Assembly (NCBI GenBank): GCA_021850095.1
Contig: JAJZRX010000032.1
Location: 1 to 33,825, forward strand
Reading direction: 5' to 3'
Length of the DNA stretch: 33,825 bases
Origin: Deltaproteobacteria bacterium
GTDB taxonomy: Bacteria; Desulfobacterota; Desulfuromonadia; Geobacterales; Pseudopelobacteraceae
Positions within the stretch are counted from its first letter, which is position 1, and each line of letters opens with the position of its first letter. A program made the position numbers and the translations under genes. Of the stretch, positions 8,757-16,358 are shown piece by piece. A model generated the notes under the pieces. It ran no database searches, was not told where the DNA came from, and saw only the letters and a program-made list of their open reading frames with translations.

Positions 8757-9719
8757 TTACAGGTTTTCCTGTTTTTTCGGGGTTCGAAAATCGACCCACA
8801 AATCGCATAAACCGATTCCGGCAATCAGCACAACCAGATAGGGTTGAATTACCAGCATGACGTACAGTCCGATCCGCAACATTCCCGAAAACGATTGTCG
8901 TGAAATAAAAACGCTGACCACGGCCATGCCCTGGATGAAATAGAGCAGGGCCAACAGTAGCAGAATGTTCAGGGCCGGCGTCGTGACAACTGCCGCAGGC
9001 AGCAGCAGTGAAAATCCGGTCGCAATCAGCAGCCAGACCAACAGATCGGGATTTTTGAATGAACTGAATTCTGCGACATTCAAGCTGATTCCGGTCACTG
9101 GTGTTGTTTTTTTTAAAAGAGCCAGGTTGCAACCCGCCATGATCACATACATCAGGGTGATCATAGCCGGGTAAAGGCGCAGCAGCATATCCGAAGCGGT
9201 CTTCATGCTCCGCTTCACCAGATCCAGATCCTCGCCCTGGACGCCGCTTTTCTCGTACAGTGCCGCCGCTTGAGTCATGCTGGAGGTGATCTCGGCGGAA
9301 ATAACCTGCCGCAGATCAATTCCGGTGGACAAGCTATACAGCACAACGGCTGCAAACAGTACGGTCAGATTGGCGGCGGTTGTCCAGAACAGGGTCCGGC
9401 TGCCGCTTAAGCCGCGGGCCAGAAGCTCGGGCATGAACAGCCCGATAACCGCACACATCCCCAGATAAAGAGCGCCGGCAAAAAACCCGAACAGGGCGGT
9501 TGTTGCGGCGGTAACTCCCAGGGTCAGGATGCAGGCTGTCAGGCGGCCGTGAACCAGCCGGTTGAAAGCTGCGGGGAAGGGCGCCAGAATCCCTGAAAAA
9601 ATGCCTATCGGAGGAATGGCCAGATAGGCTGCGAAAAGAACAAACGAGCCGATCATGCCGAACAGCGCCGCTTTAAGTCGCGCTGCCAGGGCAGGATCGG
9701 CTTGTGTAGTAAAGCTCAT
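8757..9719 (-). CDS. DUF2232 (YybS-like) polytopic membrane protein
   Basis: The 320-residue protein is highly hydrophobic. About eight membrane segments can be picked out, at roughly 17-40, 45-75, 80-95, 110-130, 178-200, 228-250, 255-275 and 285-310, with a more polar stretch at about 135-175. The pattern and its position inside the rpsF-rplI operon match the DUF2232/YybS family, which is found at this place in many bacteria and has no established function. The start lies 10 bases after the rpsR stop with only a weak Shine-Dalgarno; Met22 is a less likely alternative. Reinitiation from rpsR is plausible. Confidence 0.8.
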   Translation of the reverse strand: MSFTTQADPALAARLKAALFGMIGSFVLFAAYLAIPPIGIFSGILAPFPAAFNRLVHGRLTACILTLGVTAATTALFGFFAGALYLGMCAVIGLFMPELLARGLSGSRTLFWTTAANLTVLFAAVVLYSLSTGIDLRQVISAEITSSMTQAAALYEKSGVQGEDLDLVKRSMKTASDMLLRLYPAMITLMYVIMAGCNLALLKKTTPVTGISLNVAEFSSFKNPDLLVWLLIATGFSLLLPAAVVTTPALNILLLLALLYFIQGMAVVSVFISRQSFSGMLRIGLYVMLVIQPYLVVLIAGIGLCDLWVDFRTPKKQENL

Positions 9720-9729
9720 TCAGGCCGTA

Positions 9730-10056
9730 TCAGCTGACTGCGTGATTGGCTGCGATCGGCAGCAGTGCGATGTTGCGGGCCCGCTTGATCGCTTCGGTTA
9801 TTTGCCGCTGATGAGCTGCACAGTTGCCGGAGATGCGACGCGGTACGATCTTGCCGCGCTCGGTTACGAAAAAGCGCAGGGTGCGTGGCTCTTTGTAGTC
9901 GATGGTCAGATTCTTCTCGGCGCAGAAACGGCACACTTTACGGCGCTGGAAAGGACGTCTCTTACGGGGGCCGCCGGGGCCGCCTGCCGGACGCTGGCCT
10001 GCTCCGCCTGCCGGACGCTGATATGATGATGTGGTTGCTGGTCTTTCGTCGCTCAT
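9730..10056 (-). CDS. rpsR: 30S ribosomal protein S18 with Gly/Pro-rich N-terminal extension
   Basis: S18 pairs with S6 on the platform of the 30S subunit. The S18 core spans about residues 35-108, with [24 protein letters not shown] and [19 protein letters not shown]. It carries VCRFC and a third Cys in GNCAAH, so it is the zinc-binding (C+) type of S18. The first 34 residues form an extension containing two copies of an eight-residue unit ([16 protein letters not shown]) and then a basic patch ([11 protein letters not shown]). The family is usually 75-90 residues, so 108 is long. GGAGGAG lies before the ATG. The gene is 21 bases downstream of rpsF. Confidence 0.97.
   Translation of the reverse strand: MSDERPATTSSYQRPAGGAGQRPAGGPGGPRKRRPFQRRKVCRFCAEKNLTIDYKEPRTLRFFVTERGKIVPRRISGNCAAHQRQITEAIKRARNIALLPIAANHAVS
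9980..10020. repeat. 24-bp period in-frame tandem repeat in rpsR
   Basis: A 17-bp unit beginning CCGCCTGCCGGA occurs at 9980-9996 and again at 10004-10020, a 24-bp period that codes for the QRPAGG repeats of S18. The period is a multiple of three, so a change in copy number would keep the frame. Confidence 0.85.
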
Positions 10057-10077
10057 GAGTATATCTCCTCCAAGTAA

Positions 10078-10461
10078 TTATTCAGCTGCTGTTTCAGTGA
10101 CAACTGCTTCCGCGTTCTCAACCGCTTCAACTTCCGGTGTGACAACTTTCTTCTCGGCTACGGCACGCTCGGGCAGGTCGGTAATGTTGACGCTCTGGTA
10201 GCGCAGAACTTTCTCGTCCAGCCGCAGACGCCGCTCAAGCTCGGCGATCAAAGCGCTGTTACCGTCGAAACGGAGGTAGTAGTAGCGGCCTCTGGCGGAT
10301 TTTTTGATGGGATAGGCCAGTTTCCTGATACCCCAGTCGTCCATCCTGAAACACTCGCCTTTGTACGACGAGATTACGTCCTGGGCCTTGGTGGTGACGG
10401 ATTTGATCTCGTCTTCACTGAGCTCAGGCTGGAGGATGAAAATTGTTTCGTACTTCCTCAT
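10078..10461 (-). CDS. rpsF: 30S ribosomal protein S6
   Basis: S6 forms a heterodimer with S18 on the 30S platform. The 127-residue product has the family features MRKYETIFILQPEL at the start, the central DDWGIRKLAYPIKKSARGRYYYLRFD (about 46-71) and LDEKVLRYQSVNI (about 88-100). The last 27 residues form an acidic, Ala/Val/Glu-rich tail, as in many S6 proteins. The ATG at 10461 has GGAGG seven bases upstream; the longer open frame upstream lacks homology. It is the first gene of the operon, with its promoter at 10548-10576. Confidence 0.98.
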   Translation of the reverse strand: MRKYETIFILQPELSEDEIKSVTTKAQDVISSYKGECFRMDDWGIRKLAYPIKKSARGRYYYLRFDGNSALIAELERRLRLDEKVLRYQSVNITDLPERAVAEKKVVTPEVEAVENAEAVVTETAAE

Positions 10462-10541
10462 GGTGGTAATCCTCCTCACGGATTCGAGCCCCGGTCCTAC
10501 CCGGAGCAAGGAGATTCGGCACGGATGCCGTCTTTAAAAGA
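10462..10541 (-). promoter_or_regulatory. rpsF leader, candidate S6:S18 autoregulatory RNA
   Basis: The predicted 80-nt leader folds into two short hairpins. One is CGGCA/TGCCG (10517-10530) with a UCCG loop; the other is CCCCGG paired with CCGGAG (10489-10506, one G-U pair). A leader RNA with an exposed CCG that binds the S6:S18 complex and represses the operon is known in many bacteria. The CCG in the first loop fits that idea, but I cannot confirm the full consensus structure by eye. Confidence 0.3.
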
Positions 10542-10547
10542 ACAACT

Positions 10548-10576
10548 CTTATACAATGCTGGCTGGTAAAGTGCAA
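10548..10576 (-). promoter_or_regulatory. sigma70 promoter of the rpsF operon
   Basis: On the - strand TTGCAC (10571-10576) and TATAAG (10548-10553) are spaced by exactly 17 bases. The predicted start is near 10541, and the promoter sits just after the stop of the DUF2156 gene, so the ribosomal operon need not depend on read-through. Confidence 0.75.
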
Positions 10577-10584
10577 CAAAATCT

Positions 10585-11469
10585 TTATGCTCGCAGCCGT
10601 GACAGCTTATATTTCTTCACCAGCTCAAGCGGATGGTAGGAAAGTTTGGCATTTCGCAGTCCCGCTTCGCCCAGATCTTGCTCGCGGTTGATGTGGCGGC
10701 AGTCGCCGAAGAGCAATTTAGCGAATTCCTGGTTTATCAGCTGCGCCAGCCCCTCCTTGAAAGAATCGGCTTTTTCAAAATGGCAGACAGCCGTATCGTG
10801 ATTCAGCCGTTCACCCAACGCAAAACCGGCCACCTCACCATCCACGCTGATAACGATCCCTTCCAGACCCAGCTGGTCAGCCAAGCTTAACGCTTCGGAT
10901 GCGGCGGAAAGCTCCAGTTCCAGAGATGGGTTCAATGCTTGTCCGGAGGCGCTCCGGTAGGTGCTCAAAAGGTTCTGGCAGCCGCTGCATAACGCATCCG
11001 AGTAAGGCAGGACCTGATAATGGTGTCGTGCCTTGAAGTAATTGACCCGGTTTTTCTTTTTGTGAAAGCGCTTGCCGGGCAGCAGTGCCAGCTCTTCACG
11101 CAGATACAGGTAATCGAAGGAATCCCGTTCTTCGGAGATGATCATGTTGTTCACGGAGCAATAGCTTTTCAGAAACTGATCATCCGCACCGTAGACGGTC
11201 TGGCCGTCATCCAGAAGTGTTGTCAGCGCCTGTAGCACATCTCCGCCCAAAGGGGGAAGGGAGTAGCTGACACCGTCATAACCCCTTCCCAGGACAGCCA
11301 GGGAATCACCAAGCAGAGTGAGGCGATAGTCATGCGCGAAGCGGAACAGGTACAAACCTGCAAACGTCAGTTCGGAGACCCGTGGCTGCAGCTCTGCAAA
11401 GATCCTGTCCAGGAGCGTCTTGTCAGTCATCTGCAGCGCTCTGGATTCGGGATAGACAGGAATTTTCAT
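10585..11469 (-). CDS. DUF2156-domain protein (GNAT-like acyltransferase fold)
   Basis: The 294-residue cytosolic protein has no membrane segment. It resembles stand-alone DUF2156 proteins, related to the C-terminal aminoacyl-transferase domain of the phosphatidylglycerol lysyltransferase MprF. Supporting features are a first half with GLYLFRFAHDYRLTLLGDSL and DYLYLREELALLPGKRFHKKKN, and a second GNAT-like half (about 165-290) with LGLEGIVISVDGEVAGFALGE and the C-terminal YHPLELVKKYKL. The substrate is unknown; no MprF membrane flippase part is present. The ATG at 11469 has GGGAG before it. It is divergent from the aminotransferase gene with 73 bases between starts. Confidence 0.75.
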   Translation of the reverse strand: MKIPVYPESRALQMTDKTLLDRIFAELQPRVSELTFAGLYLFRFAHDYRLTLLGDSLAVLGRGYDGVSYSLPPLGGDVLQALTTLLDDGQTVYGADDQFLKSYCSVNNMIISEERDSFDYLYLREELALLPGKRFHKKKNRVNYFKARHHYQVLPYSDALCSGCQNLLSTYRSASGQALNPSLELELSAASEALSLADQLGLEGIVISVDGEVAGFALGERLNHDTAVCHFEKADSFKEGLAQLINQEFAKLLFGDCRHINREQDLGEAGLRNAKLSYHPLELVKKYKLSRLRA

Positions 11470-11542
11470 TGAGTTCTCCCGCAATTGTTGTAGTATTCCG
11501 AATTCGCAATCCTAACAGAATATTGTCGCGGAGGGAAAAGTT

Positions 11543-12736
11543 ATGGCCATTGCCATGAAAATTGCCAGTCAAATTTCCAAATCATCCTGGATTCGCCGGA
11601 TGTTTGAAGAGGGGGAGCGCCTGCGTCAGGAACTCGGCCCGGACAAGATCTATGATTTCACCCTGGGCAATCCGGATGTGGAGCCGCCCGAAGCCTTCGG
11701 GCGTGAGCTGCAGGCACTGGCCCGGGAACCGCTGCCGGGCATGCATCGCTACATGAACAACGCCGGTTACGCCGAGACCCGCACGGCTGTGGCGAATAAA
11801 CTATCCGCCGATTCCGGACTTACGGTCGGCCCTGAGCAGGTCATCATGACCTGCGGCGCCGGCGGCGCCCTCAATGTCGTCCTGAAAACAATTCTTAATC
11901 CGGGCGAAGAGGTCATTATTCTGGCGCCCTTCTTTGTCGAGTACAAATTCTACATCGATAACCACGGCGGCCTGCCGGTGGAGGTCTGGACAAACCACGA
12001 GACGTTCCAGCTTGACATTCCCGCCATCGAAAAAGCCATCACCCCTAAAACCCGCGCCATCATCATCTGCTCGCCCAACAACCCGACCGGGGTTATTTAT
12101 CCGGCTGAAAGCCTGAAACGACTGGGAGATCTTCTTAAAAGCATCCATAACCGTAGCGGGCATCTGATTTACGTCATTTCGGACGAGCCCTATGCCCGCA
12201 TCGCCTATGACGGCCAGCATGTTCCCAATATTTTCCCCCTGGTGGAAAGTTCGGTCATCGTAACCTCGCACAGCAAGGATCTGGCATTGCCGGGCGAGCG
12301 GATCGGCTATCTGGCGGCCAACCCGCGCATGGCGACCGTCATGCAGTTCATGGAGGGGGCGGTTTTCAGCAACCGGGTGCTGGGGTTCGTCAACGCACCG
12401 GCGCTGATGCAGCGGCTGGTTGCAAAACTGCAGAACGAGTCGGTGGATATCGCCGAGTATCAGGCCAAGCGTGATCTGCTGGTGAACGAGTTGAGCGACA
12501 TGGGTTTCAGCATGGTCAAGCCGGACGGAGCCTTTTACCTGTTTCCCCAATCGCCGCTGGCATCTGATGTTGATTTCGTCAAACTGGCCCAGAAACACCA
12601 CATTCTGCTGGTGCCGGGGGCCGGTTTTGGAGCTCCGGGTTTCTTCCGCATCGCCTACTGCGTGGAAAAGGAGATGATCCAGCGCAGTCTGCCGGCCTGG
12701 AGTGCGCTGGCCCGGGAGGCCGGGCTGAAGGGCTGA
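11543..12736 (+). CDS. Class I/II pyridoxal-phosphate aminotransferase (aspartate-aminotransferase-like)
   Basis: The 397-residue product has the fold type I aminotransferase layout: FTLGNPDVEPP (39-49), HRYMNNAGYAETR, PPFFVEY-like APFFVEY (about 131-137), the PLP-contacting SPNNPTG (about 178-184), ISDEPYARIAYD with the Asp/Tyr cofactor residues, and SHSKDLALPGERIGYLA with Schiff-base Lys245. The Arg in FRIAYC near the C-terminus fits the alpha-carboxylate contact. Donor and acceptor specificity cannot be read from the sequence; aspartate or alanine aminotransferase are the likely activities. GGAGGG precedes the ATG by seven bases. A second Met at residue 5 is an alternative start. Confidence 0.9.
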   Translation: MAIAMKIASQISKSSWIRRMFEEGERLRQELGPDKIYDFTLGNPDVEPPEAFGRELQALAREPLPGMHRYMNNAGYAETRTAVANKLSADSGLTVGPEQVIMTCGAGGALNVVLKTILNPGEEVIILAPFFVEYKFYIDNHGGLPVEVWTNHETFQLDIPAIEKAITPKTRAIIICSPNNPTGVIYPAESLKRLGDLLKSIHNRSGHLIYVISDEPYARIAYDGQHVPNIFPLVESSVIVTSHSKDLALPGERIGYLAANPRMATVMQFMEGAVFSNRVLGFVNAPALMQRLVAKLQNESVDIAEYQAKRDLLVNELSDMGFSMVKPDGAFYLFPQSPLASDVDFVKLAQKHHILLVPGAGFGAPGFFRIAYCVEKEMIQRSLPAWSALAREAGLKG

Positions 12737-12836
12737 ACGTCAGTAAAAAATCAGCAGCCGTGACAACAAAGATGCTGGCACTTGGCCGGAAGCTTGTGCT
12801 ATAACCGGCTGTATATCACCACACCACGGAGGAATC

Positions 12837-13109
12837 ATGACTAAAGCAGAACTGGTAGCAAAAATGGCAGAAAACGCAGAACTGACCAAAACTCAAGCCG
12901 AAAAAGCTCTTAACGCCTTTGTTGAGGAAGTAACCGCCGCCATCAAGGCCGGCGACAAGGTCGCCCTGGTAGGTTTCGGTGTGTTCAGCGCCGCCACCCG
13001 TGCCGCACGGACCGGCCGTAACCCCAAAACCGGCGAAGAGATGCAGATCGCCGCAAAAACCAGCGGAAAGTTTACCCCCGGCAAATCGCTGAAGGATCTT
13101 TCGGCATAA
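12837..13109 (+). CDS. HU-family DNA-binding protein (first copy)
   Basis: The 90-residue protein matches HU/IHF: helical N-terminus MTKAELVAKMAENAELTKTQ, GDKVALVGFGVFS (about 39-51), the DNA-binding arm with ARTGRNPKTGEEMQIAA (about 56-72) and FTPGKSLKDL at the end. HU is a small nucleoid protein that bends DNA and acts as a dimer. The motif GFGVF plus RNPKTGEE points to HU rather than IHF. GGAGG lies seven bases before the ATG, a TATAAC sits upstream at 12799-12804, and a strong terminator follows. A second HU gene lies at 19575-19871. Confidence 0.95.
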   Translation: MTKAELVAKMAENAELTKTQAEKALNAFVEEVTAAIKAGDKVALVGFGVFSAATRAARTGRNPKTGEEMQIAAKTSGKFTPGKSLKDLSA

Positions 13110-13135
13110 GTAAGCGCTGATAACGCCGTAAATTT

Positions 13136-13172
13136 AACAGGCCTGTTTCCAATCGCTGGAAACAGGCCTGTT
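13136..13172 (+). terminator. Terminator after the first HU gene
   Basis: A perfect 16-bp inverted repeat (13136-13151 with 13157-13172) has a five-base loop ATCGC. The tail (GTGTTCTT) is only moderately T-rich. It lies between convergent genes (HU on +, cohesin-like gene on -) and may serve both. Confidence 0.75.
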
Positions 13173-13204
13173 GTGTTCTTACCCTGCTGGCGTTACGTCC
13201 GGCT

Positions 13205-14401
13205 TCATTTTCCGGCCAGGTGATTGGCGACGAAGATAAATTCGTCGATATAATCGCGCAGGCCGTCACGGTTGAAATCATGCAGCGGCTTTTGCGGCGT
13301 CCCGATTTCTTTCAGGAAACTATTCCAGCCCGACTGATCCGCTTTCAGGGAGCTGCCCAAGGGGGGCGTCACGGTCAACGGATATTCAAAACTCTCTTCA
13401 CCGGCTATGATGCTCAAGGTCGCTTTCCAGGCAGCGGCTTCCGGCAACGCTTCGATGATCCAGCGCCCCTTCACTACACTATCCTTCCTGGCCGAGATAA
13501 TTGTTGCGTTATCCAGGGCGAAATTCGGCGAGGTCTGGAGGCTGTTCGGAAGGTCGACAATGATCCTGATCCTGGATTTTCCGTCGCTTACTGCAACTTC
13601 AGGTTCCTGACGGACGAATTGGGAAATTTCCTTGCGGAACAGGGCTGCCATAAACGGGAGGCTCTTGTCGCCCCGGTAGGTTTTGAAACGATCAAGCACA
13701 CCTTTGTAAATGATCTGCTGACCCGGTTCGCTGACCCTGGCATCTGTTACTGGCTGACGGGAAGCGGGGGCGGGGGGCGAGTTGGCGCTGTCGGGCTCAG
13801 GCTGTGGTGGAGTCGACTTCTGGTAGATGGTGGCGGCCGGTTCCGGGGTTTGCGTTTCAACCCTCGCCGATGGAGTTTCCGTTTGGGTCGTGGTGTAGTT
13901 AACGTTGCCAAGTACAACCGTTGCTGCAGACGGGGATGTGGTTGTGGTTGTGGTTGTTGTTTGTGATGCAGGTTGCGCTTCTGTATCAGGTGTTGACGAG
14001 TCAACCGGAATTTTCACCGCTTCAGCATCGATCTTTGAGTACGATGCCAATCTGATCCACCCATTTCCCGTATTGGAAGCGAATTTTATGACTGCAATCT
14101 GACCGGAACCGGAAAAGGGGGTGGTGCTGATGATGGCAATTCGTATGACCCCGGGCACGGAGGTGTTGGCCGCCAGCATACTTTGGGGTATGAGGCTGCC
14201 CTTTGTTACGGTTGGAGTAGATAAATTCGAGCTGTCATAGTTGATGATCAAGTCAATGCCTGCGATTCCGTCCATGCCGCTCCCATTGATGATTCCGGAT
14301 TGATCCACGGTTATGACTGCGGCGGCATGGGAAAGCTGCACCGTAACAAGCATGAAAATCAGCGTGCTCACGATCTGATGCATATTTGGAAACCTGGACA
14401 T
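13205..14401 (-). CDS. Secreted protein with cohesin-like and dockerin-like ends
   Basis: The 398-residue product starts with a signal peptide (hydrophobic core STLIFMLVTVQLSHA, cleavage near residues 26-28). Residues about 28-130 look like a cohesin-type beta domain: AVITVDQSG, GIAGIDLIINYDSSNL, GVIRIAIISTTPFSGSGQIAVIKF. A low-complexity linker rich in Thr, Pro and Gln follows (about 140-230), with eight Thr in a row. A second, beta-rich domain of unknown type lies at about 235-370. The last 24 residues contain DFNRDGLRDYIDEF, a single dockerin/EF-hand-like calcium loop (D-x-N-x-D-G-x-x-D). Cohesin and dockerin modules are known outside cellulosomes, so a cell-surface or assembly role is only a guess. 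GGGAG precedes the ATG; the gene is monocistronic. Confidence 0.7.
   Translation of the reverse strand: MSRFPNMHQIVSTLIFMLVTVQLSHAAAVITVDQSGIINGSGMDGIAGIDLIINYDSSNLSTPTVTKGSLIPQSMLAANTSVPGVIRIAIISTTPFSGSGQIAVIKFASNTGNGWIRLASYSKIDAEAVKIPVDSSTPDTEAQPASQTTTTTTTTSPSAATVVLGNVNYTTTQTETPSARVETQTPEPAATIYQKSTPPQPEPDSANSPPAPASRQPVTDARVSEPGQQIIYKGVLDRFKTYRGDKSLPFMAALFRKEISQFVRQEPEVAVSDGKSRIRIIVDLPNSLQTSPNFALDNATIISARKDSVVKGRWIIEALPEAAAWKATLSIIAGEESFEYPLTVTPPLGSSLKADQSGWNSFLKEIGTPQKPLHDFNRDGLRDYIDEFIFVANHLAGK
13936..13961. repeat. Short hexamer repeat (TTGTGG-type) coding for the poly-Thr run
   Basis: The + strand shows GTGGTT repeated three times in tandem and then GTTGTTTGTG. On the - strand this codes for the Thr run in the linker of the cohesin-like protein. 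Such tracts can slip in replication, here without frameshift if whole hexamers change. Confidence 0.6.
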
Positions 14402-14570
14402 ACACAACTCCCTCACTAACGCCTGAATTGATACATGATTGATGATCAGCTGCTGATTAATGACAGGGGAAATTTACCACGATCTGGTGGGAAGTACGAT
14501 AGTAAAAAAGAGCGCAAAACAATCCTAGACAGTTGCTGTGCTTCATGTGATTGAAAAACAGTGTGTCTGG

Positions 14571-14603
14571 TTGTAAACCCATTGCCGGTGTCCTGGTTGA
14601 CAA
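14571..14603 (+). promoter_or_regulatory. BirA operator of the biotin operon
   Basis: TTGTAAACC (14571-14579) and GGTTGACAA (14595-14603) are separated by 15 bases. This matches the bacterial BirA box TTGTAAACC-N15/16-GGTTTACAA with one mismatch in the second half. The right half overlaps a TTGACA -35 box (14597-14602). It lies 43 bases before bioB, the expected place for biotin-dependent repression by a BirA carrying a DNA-binding domain; birA itself is not in the window. Confidence 0.85.
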
Positions 14604-14625
14604 TGCTGGCATGGCGTGCTAATGC
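14597..14625 (+). promoter_or_regulatory. Probable bioB promoter overlapping the BirA operator
   Basis: A perfect TTGACA (14597-14602) is followed after 17 bases by TAATGC (14620-14625). The -10 box is poor but is preceded by TG at 14617-14618, as in extended -10 promoters. BirA bound to the operator would cover the -35 box. Confidence 0.5.
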
Positions 14626-14646
14626 TGGCTTTCAGGAGGATTAGAA

Positions 14647-15639
14647 ATGAAGTATGACCCGACCGCCTGTGCTGACAGTGTCATTGCGGGCAATCAGATC
14701 GATGGCGAGACCGCTCTTCGGCTGGCGTCCGCCGAAGGAAGCGAGCTGTACCGTGTGCTGGCCGAGGCCGGCCGTATCCGCGAGCATTTCACCGGCAGTG
14801 CCGTGACGCTCTGCTCAATCATTAACGCCAAGTCGGGGCGCTGTCCCGAGAACTGCGCTTTTTGCGCCCAGTCGGCCCATCACCAGACTGGTGTCCCGGT
14901 ATACCCGCTGGTGGATGAGGACGAGCTGGTGCGCTGCGCCAAAGGGGCCGAGTCGGTCGGATCATCCTGTTACGGCATCATTACCAGCGGCACTACGATC
15001 AGCAAGGGGGAGGAGTTGGATCGCATCTGCGCCTCGCTGCGCCGGATCCGGCGCGAAACCTCCATCAATCCCTCCTGCTCGCTGGGAATCCTGGATTACG
15101 AAACCGCCTGTACCCTGCGTGACGCCGGCATGGTCACCTATCACCACAACCTGGAAACCTCGCGCAGCTTTTTCCCGGCCATCTGCAGCACCCATGACTA
15201 CCAGGACGATGTGAACACGGTGCGGGTGGCCAAACAGGCCGGTCTGAAGGTCTGTTGCGGGGGAATCTTCGGGCTGGGTGAAACCATGGAGCAGCGTATC
15301 GAGATGGCGCTGACCCTGCGGGAGCTGGAGGTGGACTCCATACCGGTCAACTTCCTTGATCCGGTCGAGGGAACCCTGCTGGCCGGGGCTGATTTTCTGA
15401 AGCCGCTGGAGTGCCTCAAGATCATCGCAATTTACCGCTTCCTGCTGCCTGACCGGCAGATCAAAGTCTGCGGAGGACGTGAACGCAATCTGCGTGAGTT
15501 GCAGTCCTGGATTTTCATGGCCGGGGCCAGCGGGATGATGACCGGCAATTACCTGACCAAGCTTGGTCGCAATCCTGACGACGACCTCAAAATGGTGGCC
15601 GACCTGGGCATGACCGTGGCCGAATGCGGGTGTGGCTGA
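14647..15639 (+). CDS. bioB: Biotin synthase
   Basis: BioB is a radical-SAM enzyme that inserts sulfur into dethiobiotin. The 330-residue product has the SAM-cluster motif CPENCAFC (Cys66, Cys70, Cys73) followed by QSAHH. The family stretches YHHNLETS, GGIFGLGET, SIPVNFLDPVEGT and CGGRERN are present, so residues for the second (2Fe-2S) cluster are probably also there. AGGAGG lies seven bases before the ATG. The stop TGA shares one base with the bioD start (TGATG), so the two are translationally coupled. Regulation by BirA is likely from the operator at 14571-14603. Confidence 0.97.
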   Translation: MKYDPTACADSVIAGNQIDGETALRLASAEGSELYRVLAEAGRIREHFTGSAVTLCSIINAKSGRCPENCAFCAQSAHHQTGVPVYPLVDEDELVRCAKGAESVGSSCYGIITSGTTISKGEELDRICASLRRIRRETSINPSCSLGILDYETACTLRDAGMVTYHHNLETSRSFFPAICSTHDYQDDVNTVRVAKQAGLKVCCGGIFGLGETMEQRIEMALTLRELEVDSIPVNFLDPVEGTLLAGADFLKPLECLKIIAIYRFLLPDRQIKVCGGRERNLRELQSWIFMAGASGMMTGNYLTKLGRNPDDDLKMVADLGMTVAECGCG

Positions 15640-16358
15640 TGAAAGCGCGCGGAATTTTTATTACCGGAACTGATACCGGGGTCGGCAAGACCATTGCAGC
15701 CGCGACACTGGCCCGTCTACTGCGTTTGAACGGCGTTAATGTGGGGGTCATGAAGCCGGTCACCAGCGGTTGCCGCGACGACCAGGGCGAGTTGATATCG
15801 GAAGATGCCGAGCTGCTCTGCGAAGCAGCCGGTATTCAGTACGACTCCGATGTGGCGCCCTACTGCCTGCGTGAACCGCTGGCCCCGGCCGAAGCGGCCA
15901 AAATTGACGGAGTGCGGATCGATTTTGCCAAGATCAAGGAAGCCTTTGATCGCCTGGCCTCAAGCCATGAGTATGTGATTGTGGAAGGGGCTGGCGGATT
16001 GATGGTGCCGCTCTCGGGCGGCCTGCTGATTGCGGATCTGGCGCGGGAGATCGGTTTGCCGCTGCTGGTTGTGGCGAGGCCCGGGTTAGGCACCATCAAT
16101 CATACCGTTTTGACCTGTTTCGCTGCCCAGCAGATGGGGCTGAAGGTGGCGGGTGTTATCGTCAACGGCATGCCGGAGCAGCCGGATTCGGCCGAAAAAA
16201 GCGCTCCGCATCAGATCGGCTCGCTGTGCGGTGCGCCGGTGCTGGGGGTCTGGCCACAACGCAATGAACCCGATCAAATCGAAATGGTCGATGAACTGGC
16301 GGCCTGGCTGGACGGACAGCCGGAAACCGCGATCGTGCTGCGGGAGCTGGGAGTATGA
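15639..16358 (+). CDS. bioD: ATP-dependent dethiobiotin synthetase
   Basis: BioD closes the ureido ring of dethiobiotin from 7,8-diaminopelargonate, CO2 and ATP. The 239-residue product opens with GIFITGTDTGVGKT, a P-loop at about residues 10-18. It then has KPVTSGC (about 36-42), EGAGGLMVPLS (about 113-123) and VARPGLGTINHT. I chose the ATG at 15639, which overlaps the bioB stop, over an in-frame upstream GTG/ATG within bioB, because the P-loop then falls at the usual distance from the start. Its stop overlaps the bioA start (ATGA). Confidence 0.96.
   Translation: MKARGIFITGTDTGVGKTIAAATLARLLRLNGVNVGVMKPVTSGCRDDQGELISEDAELLCEAAGIQYDSDVAPYCLREPLAPAEAAKIDGVRIDFAKIKEAFDRLASSHEYVIVEGAGGLMVPLSGGLLIADLAREIGLPLLVVARPGLGTINHTVLTCFAAQQMGLKVAGVIVNGMPEQPDSAEKSAPHQIGSLCGAPVLGVWPQRNEPDQIEMVDELAAWLDGQPETAIVLRELGV

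Noticed and set aside
12774-12792. TGGCAC upstream of the first HU gene as a sigma54 promoter
   Set aside because: The -12 element (TTGC) is missing at the needed five-base spacing.
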